In this document: positions 38,501 to 47,500 of the stretch, in pieces | Layout: the number at the start of each line of letters is the position of its first letter | Position numbering within the stretch: position 1 is the first letter of the stretch | Assembly: GCA_013397845.1 (NCBI GenBank) | Contig: VZTG01006663.1 | Span: 1,999,234-2,063,233, forward strand | Length of the DNA: 64,000 nt | From: Melanocharis versteri | Lineage: Eukaryota > Chordata > Aves > Passeriformes > Melanocharitidae | Direction of reading: 5' to 3' | The notes under the pieces: generated by a model | The model's input: only the letters and a program-made list of their open reading frames with translations | The model's database searches: none | What the model was told of the DNA's origin: nothing | Translations under genes and position numbers: made by a program

Positions 38501-41500
38501 TGTATTATATGTTATTTTAATCATAGTGTTTGAGTAAGTGAAATTATGTTAAAGTGAGCATAGTTAAGCAAAATTTAAGTGCTTTTACAACAGTGTGAAG
38601 CTGATAGAAAATATGATGTTTGAAGCTTGTATTTTAACAGGATTTTTCAGAGCTGTCATAGAGCTGCAGATGCCATCTGAAGGACTGCGGTATGAAAACT
38701 GCACCTTATGTTTACTATAAGTTACATATATTTTAGCTCCTCTAGATGGACTGGAGTACATGAATATGTTTTTAATTTGTTCACATAGTGTTTTGGTTTG
38801 ATTTGGTTTCTTTCAAGGACTTCACTATCCATTTTTTCTAGAAGCTTGTTTTAAATATAGAACACCAAAACACAAAGCTTATATTTTTTTTCTAATTTAT
38901 AGTCTCAGGATAAAACTACTGGGGGAGTTAACCCAGAACCATGTCCGATCTGTGCACGTCAACTGGGAAGACAGGTAAGATACTTATTCATCAGGTTTTA
39001 GTTTTAGAACATCTTTGGCTAGAGCTGAGCCAGTTATGTGTCAAATTGTCAAGATCTGTTTTAAAATAAATGTTGCATTGAAACAGGGAGAATTAGCTGT
39101 TTCCTGTAATGTACCAACCAGCCTCTCCCCTGAAATAACATCTTTCTCAGATGCAAGCACCTCTATTGCTTTTAGCTTTTAACATTAGTGCTTAAGTGTT
39201 CCAAAAATGTGTGTTTATGATTGTTTTATAACACTGCAGTTACACTTTTGTCAGAAAGATTTTTTTCTCATTTATAAGCTAACAGAAAGAAGCAGGTAAA
39301 CTAATGTTGTATACTGTTGTATTTTATTGTAATTGTTCTTACTGATAGTATTTTTTTCTTCTAAAAAAGGGTATTAATTATGTAAATAGTAGCAAAATCC
39401 AATAGAATAAATACTGGCAATGTGGATTTCTTTCCTTACCACTTCCCTGCTGAACTGCAGGAGTTGAAATTGAAGTGAGACTTAGTCTATATCATAAAGT
39501 CCAAAGCCATAGTTGAAACTTGACTTACCATGCATTAGGGAAAAACATGAAAGGACTCCTGTACAGTCAAACTAAAATGTCTCTTTTTCTTAGGGTAGCT
39601 ATTTTAAGGAGGTTTAGCTTCTCTTTGCTTTATAGACATGTGTAAGCATGAACTGCTGTCCTGCCATGTTTCCAAAATCCCCTCTGTGCTCCTCTTCCAA
39701 GGGTAATACAGGTTTTTACAGAGAACAGCTGTTAATCCTGTTAACTACCATTATACTTTATCTCAGAGCTGGAGGAGCTCACTGAAAGGGAAAATAATCT
39801 TTTAATTTTCTTTATCTTTTCTAAACAGCAAGACTGCTGCTTCAGATGATAGCAGCTTTCATGTTGCAAAGAACTTTTAAAGTACTTTGCATCCTGTTTC
39901 TGCACAATTGAAAGAACCATACAAAGCCTAAAAGACTAGATGCTTGATAATCAGTGGTTTAGTCAATTCCCTTTGCTACTTGGTCCCGTGAAAACTTTTA
40001 GTTTTTCCTCTTATAGTGGCCGATAGAACAGACTAGTACAGCAAAAGATATTGTTTGGAGTTTCAAAATCACTGGTGTACAAATTGCTTCTCTATTATGG
40101 AAGGTAATGGCTGACATGTAGATGCTCTAGGCTCACAAAGCGAGAAAATGCAATCCTTTGTTTCATATACGTTCTGTCAAAAAAAAGTTAAGACACTATG
40201 CACAAAATCTTTCTTCTTAAGTCCAAAGATGTTGTCTAGGACTTACCAGTAGGGAAAAATTAAAGCATTTTTTCTATCACTTATTAAATAAGACCAATCT
40301 ACTGTGAATGCACAGATAAAGAATTTTACGGAAGACAAATAAAAACATTTTTGTAATTTTTAAAAAATTATGTAAATACTTAACCTGTGTTTGCATAAGG
40401 CATTAAGAATCATCTTTCATAGAAATGAAAGATTGTAACATCTTTCCTGAAATTCAGAACTGAGAAAATGCAAACAATGAACAATAAATGCAGAGACTTT
40501 CTTTAGATCGCTAATGTCTCTGAGCTGGAAAACTTTGAAATTCAGGCATTTTAGCAGCTGGAGTGCAAAAATTCTGAAATTCTTCTTTAATCCGATGAGT
40601 ATCACAAAAATAAGGTAATCTCTCTATGACAATGTAATTTATCATAGATGAGTACACTTTTTTCCTTTTGCATTGATCCAAAACTGAAACTGTGTTGTGT
40701 TTGGGTTGTTTTGTTTCCTGCACAGTGGGCAGTGCTGACGTGTGGACACTGTTTTTGTAATGAGTGCATAGCAATCATCATCCAGCAGTACAGCGTTGGC
40801 ACCCGGCGAAGCTCAATTAAATGTGCCATTTGCAGGCAGACAACATCTCATAAAGAAATATCTTACGTCTTCACTGCAGAAGCTGCAAATCAGGACGATG
40901 ATATTCCTGTAAAGGTGAGTTGTTTGCAGGAGCTCCGTGGCCCTAACTTTCAGCAGTGCGTATTTGTTGTGTTTTGTTGCATACTGCATTTAGGCAGACA
41001 AGTGTACTATACAGTTTTATAAATAGTTTCTCCTAATGACAAAACCTCTAGACACAAATATGTAGGAATTCAGTCCTGATTGCACTGTTGTATCTGCTTT
41101 TCTTAGTAATGGAGGGTTTTCATTGGGTTGAGGAGACAGCATCTCCAGGAGTCTTTAGCAATACTGACATATATGTAGTGCATATATGGTTCGTGTTTCC
41201 TCTGCATGAATGTCTAGTAGAATGTTGTATAAAAAAAAAACCTGTGCTTATTGCAGTTGTGGAAAAAAATAGAGGATTCTGGGCTAAAATGCAAAGGTAA
41301 AAGATATTGATATTTTGGTTTAGATGATACTGCTGTCTTTCATTAAAATACGATTATAATACAGCTGGACATAATTTGTCTTAATTTTAATCTGATTAGT
41401 ATAGTTAAAAATAATAACTAGTTGTGCTGACAGACTTCCATGATACCTGTGCAAGTCTCCTTGAACCTTGCACAATTTCTAGGGTTGCTGCCCTGTATTG

Positions 41501-44500
41501 AAGACAATGCTACCACATTCACACTAGTTATTTCAACCTCCCTGGACAAATGGAATTCCATTTTATGAGTAGATGACTCCTAACTCGAATTGTTAAAGTA
41601 GTTGACAGTATGTGGCACCAGGGGGAGTAAATAGGCTGTATTTTTCAAGTGCTACTTCTTAGAACATCACTTCATGCAGGGCTTTTTACGTATTAATTCC
41701 ATATACAGCTTAGAGATATCACCCTGTTTCTAACAAAATTTCAAATATGTTTCATAAATTACAGTAAAAATAACTAGAAAAACCAAATTTCATAAGACAC
41801 TGAAAGAACGTCATCTGCTGTCCTGTGTAAAGAGTTGTAGTGTTTTCTTGAAGTATTTCTGCATCAAAAACTTTGAACAAAGCAAAAATAAAGCAAAAAT
41901 ATTAATTCTGTGTGAATTTGCTTCAGCAAAACTCATTCCTAGTTCATGAAAAATGAAAAATTTACACTGTGGCTTCACTGTATTTACTATCTAAACAAGC
42001 AACAATGTTAAAAATAAAAATTTCTATCTCATATTCCTTTAAAGGATAGTTAACAAAGAATAACAAACTTACTGTGGTTTCCGTAGAATATTAAGGTTAA
42101 GATCAGTATCTTTCAGTATAGATATGAAAATTGTGTGATTTATTCAGTGTTTATATTTTAATCTGATCTTTCTCAATCCCTCCAGTCTCTTGAAGTACTC
42201 ACTGCGTCTCTTTCTATCTTACTCTTTATTGTACCAACACTAACCACCTTAAGGTAATGCCTTAGATGCAAAAGGACTACTTTAAATGGAAGCATTTTAT
42301 ACTGAGAGAGAGGTTACTGGCATCCCTGCTTATTTGGTTTTGTAAAAGCTTCCTGTGTCTGGTCAGTATTGCAGTGGGTGTTGCCAGCCTGTCATCTGAG
42401 ACAGAAATTGTTTGTTAGAGGGTAGTTTTGGTTCTAATGTTTACTGTTCCATAATTCATTGGAACTAGCCAATTTCTCTATAAATAGTCATCTGAATATT
42501 CAACAAAGTAACAGACTTATGGTGTAAGGGTAATGAGTAGGGTAACATTTTTTAAGACAGACTGAAAAACAAGGGTACTTCTGTCAGTTTCATCTCTCCA
42601 TAGAGAGCAAAACTGAAATTTCTGTGCGTGCTGTGAGCCAAAGTTTCAGTCACTTGTAAGCTCAGTAAGTCTAATATAGTTTAATATAATTTAGACAAAG
42701 TGATGAAGAACTTTACACAGTTACCTTGTTTAAAAAATAGAGCAAAAAGACTGTGACCACTTTGAGCATTGTGCTGTTCTTTTCTGCACCATAGTTCCTC
42801 TTACTGATCTTGTTTGTCACCTTTGTGACACCTGAGACACAGGAATCTGAAGGGTGGAAAAATCAACAACAGTGGCTAAAGCTACTGTCTGTTACAGCAG
42901 GGAAAAATAGAACCTATGATAAGGTCTGAAAATTTCTGAGGAAAAGACAGAACAGTTTAGCCAGGATTGTCATCACTGAATCAGAGATGAATGCTATTGG
43001 AAAAGAATATAAGTGACCCTGGAATTATGTAGGAAGTACTGAAAGGTAGTCTCAGATCTCCTAATGCAGGTGTTTATGATTGGCAGGCAGCTGCCGTAGG
43101 GCTGCAAATGTGTCATCCTTTAGGATCGGAACACCTGCCAAGATAAGCCTTTTTAATTGTCCATCTGACTTTGCAAACAGTCAGATGGACAATCAGTGTC
43201 TACTAGGTGCAACAGAAATGACGCAGAAGAAAGCCGGTTAATTTCTATGTCTGTGACATTGGAGAGTTGGAATCACGGTGGAGGACCTGGCTAATAAAAT
43301 GGCACTGCTTACTGCAGCCTTTGGTAAAACAGTCTGCAGAAAGTCTTTTACTTGTTAGCTGCCTAATGTGTGAATGGTCGAGCAGCCCAGCATTGGTTCC
43401 CAGCTTGTGCCGAGACTGCTGACATCCTTCCCAGCCAATTCTGCAAGCAGCATGACTTCAGTAAATTTGATCTGTCATTGTAGCGAGCCAACATAGTTAA
43501 TTCAATGTTCAAAAGACAGGTGCAGACAGAAATAAAACAGTATTTGTCCTGCTGAATCTAGAACAGCTTGAAATTAGGAACTAGTAAGAAAGGGCTTCTT
43601 TAAAAAAGACTGTAGGTAAAATTGCTGTAATACAAAGTACATACTGAAGGAGATGAAAAAAGAATTGCTTCTCATTGTATCCTCTCACTGACCTAAGGGG
43701 AAAGGGAAGAGTACATAAATCAAAATGGACAAGAAGTAGAATAAATGTGTTGTATTATTAAGCACTGAAATACTTCTGCATGCAGATTATAAAGATGTCT
43801 TCATTGGAGCTCACCGTCATTCAAAAATTAATTATATTTACAATTTTCTTGCTGTTTTAAATAAAATTAACAAGCTTCATAGTACTTAACATAAGTTTGA
43901 TGTTGCCAGAATGAGAAACAAAAGCAACAGAAGTAGCATTCAGGTAGATTTTTTTCTTGGTCCATTTTCAAGAGGTGTGAAGGCAGGGAAATTTTAACAT
44001 GCGTTTGAAAGATTCTCGGAAGACTGTGCCACAGAGTTAAACTGCAGGAGGCCTGATGGGCATGTTTGGTGCCACTGCACTGCTTGGGCCATCTGTTTTG
44101 CCTTGTGCAGAACTAGAGGGTGTGTCTGCATGGCACTTCATTCTTCCATGTGCTGCACTCGCTGTGCGCTACACATTGCTGATCCTAATGCAGTGCATTA
44201 TAAGGGAGAGGTAAAAGTAGCTCGGTGCTACTTAACCGGCCCTTCCTCAAGGCTGATCATTTTTAAGTTCATGTAAGATATGTAAGAGACCTAACAACAT
44301 TTAATAAAGCAATGAATGTGTAAGGAGTTTTTTACTATCCTACTTTACTAATACTCTTCTTTGACTTTTCAAAGGGAAGTCACTCCACCAAAGTGGAAGC
44401 TGTGGTCCGAACACTGAAGAGAATTCAATTTAAAGATCCAGGGGCTAAGTCTTTAGTTTTCTCAACGGTATTAATCACCATTTTCTGTCTTGTCTTTGCA

Positions 44501-47500
44501 TGTGTGTTTTGAGTTTAAAGCGTTCTTAATATTTTCAGGAACTAGTTTAGCTACCAAAATGTTGAATCACTCTGTACAACCACTTGATTGTTTTGAGGAT
44601 TTGTAGGGCAAGTTCTGTAACAGGAACAAGAATAATGATCATTGTCAGCAGATGTAAAAGCTTGTTTCTTTAAAGGGCAAATGCTTAGATTTGTATGGAA
44701 GCAGTAGAAATTCTAGATATTTTTAAATGTGATGTCTAGATGTATTTGATACATTGTAAAACTGTTTTTGCAATGGCTACCAATTTCTTTTACTCAAGCT
44801 GATCTTTCTAATTACCTGTCTTACTTAGTTTTATGAAAGATTTGGTTTCTAGCCTGTAATTTTTTTTTAATTGCAAGTGCTAGCATTTTGAAAAGCTTTT
44901 TAATCGACTGTTTGGTAGGGAAGTTAATTAGTATTTTTTAGTTGTCATTGCTGTTTGTAATGTTGAGTTACTTTTATTGTGTTGTGTGGTTTTGTTTTGT
45001 TTTTTTTTACAGTGGCAAGATGTGTTGGATATAATTTCAAAAGCTTTGTATGACAACAACATGATTTTTTCTCAGATCAATGGAATTAGTAAATTTCAGG
45101 TACATAAAGGATATTTTTCTTAAATTATTTTCACTGGGAAAATCATAGTTCATAGAAGTTAATCTGATCCTTTTACTTCATTGCTTCATTTCAGAAACTA
45201 AAAGAGCAGCAAATTTGTATGGCAGAAGCTTTGATCTCTAACTCATCAATTCTAAAAATCATAGTCGCAAAAAGTCCTCGTTTAAACCATTTGGAGATAA
45301 ACAGTACATTCACTTTTGAGACAGATGAATTGGCATGGAAGTTAAGGATGAGACACACTGATCAGTGTTGCAAGAAGTTCATGCCTTCCTGAAACTGTCA
45401 CATATCTGTTCTGGGATGACAGACCTGCAAGATTGTCACTCTGGAGCCTGTATTAGCTGCTATAATTTGTTAAAAATATAGTCCTGTCCCCCACACTCTT
45501 CATTGAGGAACTTTTGTCACACTGCTGTGATGTTTGCCTTTTAGGAAAACCTGTCTGCATTTAAATACGATCCCAACATCAATATTTTGCTGCTGCCTCT
45601 TCACACTGGTTCCAATGGGCTAAACATCATCGAAGCAACTCACGTTCTGCTCGTGGAGCCCATTCTGAATCCAGCACATGAGCTACAGGCTATTGGCAGA
45701 GTACATCGTATTGGCCAAACAAAGTAAGATTTACAGTTGTGCTCAGTGGTTTAGATATGGTCCAGAATAGATCTGAAAATACCTTGTTTGGCTGCTGCCC
45801 TATTTTACATATGCCATTGGTGCCTTAGTTTTTAACTTTGGAGTTCTGCTTGCAGAAATGTCCAGAAATGTCTTAGCTTTGCAGGTCTGAGCAACTCATC
45901 ATTTATGTCATATATGGCTAGGTTCAGGCATGGCCTTCCTGAGTTTCCATGAGAGGCTCCTTCTAACTGGTCATTCTCAGCTCCAGATTAGAAGCTGCGT
46001 AAATTTTGGGGTTTTTTTTGTTTCCTTGTTTTGGGGCTTTTTTCCAAAAAGAAAGTTATAGCATATTCTCCTTAGAAATGATAAGTTTTTAAATCACAGT
46101 TCTGCCCTCACTCCTGTCTTTTTGAAGACATTAGTGAGTTTGCATGTCTCTTGTTTGTTTCAGTGTTGTTGCTCTGACATAGGTAGTACTGAACACTTAA
46201 AAAAAGTTTTAGAAAGGTTGTCCTCAGCATATGAGATGTATATGTTTTTCCTAAGGTCTCTTGACTTTAGAAAAAAAAATTTAAAGCCCAGTACATGAAG
46301 AAGAAAAATAACTGCAGTCAATTCCGGAATAACAATAGTGTAGAATAATAGTGAGGGTCATGTTCTGGAAATGAAAGGAAAGAGAGAGGACATGAAGGAG
46401 CATGTATGTGAAAGAATGTTTATGAACAGGTGGATATTTGTGTGTGTTGGTAAAGATTTTGAATTAACTGTGAAGGTGTCAGAAAGATTGATTGCAACAG
46501 CCCACACTGTAATTTTATGTGATGCTGGCACAAAAGTCTGGCAAGAGCCTTGCAATAAAACCACCAAGAATACATTGTATTTCTTGAGAATTAAGATTTC
46601 AGCAAGGCTTATTTGAGAAAGGGCTGTGTTCCAAGTACACTGAGCATTAGGGAATACTGTTTAGTGTCACTGGTGCAACTATTACCAGTTCAGTTCTTAT
46701 TTACTTCTCTTTTTTGGGGGTAGACCTTTGCCTGTGAATCCGAAAGTATTCCCCCTGCATCCTTCTGTGAAATGCTACCTGCCAAAGTTTCAACCTAAGA
46801 TCTGAAAACCATCTAAGCATTTTCAAGGGTTCTTACCTTGAAAAAATGTTTATACTAGGGAGCATGGGGTGCTTTTTCATTTTTATCCTTGGATCTGACT
46901 TTTCTCCATTTCACTTTCTTGTGCCTGGCACTTTTCTACATTACTGCTTTCTTTTCTGAAATTTTTTTTCTTAAATGGAATTTTCATTTTGTGTTTCATT
47001 TATTGACATTTTGGATTTTTTATTTTACCAGTGTTTACTGACTACAGTTACTGACTTATTTAAAAAAATATAATATTTTTCTGTCTTCAGACATAATATT
47101 ACTAAAACTCTAGGTATTAGGTTTAATTATCCATCACATTGAGCTCTTGTCTCTTGGAATAATTTGTGACAATGAATTATGAACACTGTATAGAACCAGG
47201 GGGCAAAACTCTTTTTTCTTTAGGCTCTGGAGGAATGTTTCTGGTAAGGACACTGAAAGCAGAACTTTGCCCAATATCTACATTAGGATATTAGCTAATA
47301 CAGTTTACATTCATTTAGTGTGTGATCAGTAAAGTGAAAGTGTGTTTACAGAGAAGCACTAAACACCCTGAAATGTCAATGGAAGTTGCTAATCACTTGT
47401 AACATTTATTTCTTAAAATAGAAAAGCATATTTTCAACACTTTTAATAGAATTAGTATGAGACAAAAATATGGTTATAAACTTTGGCAGTAACAGTATAA

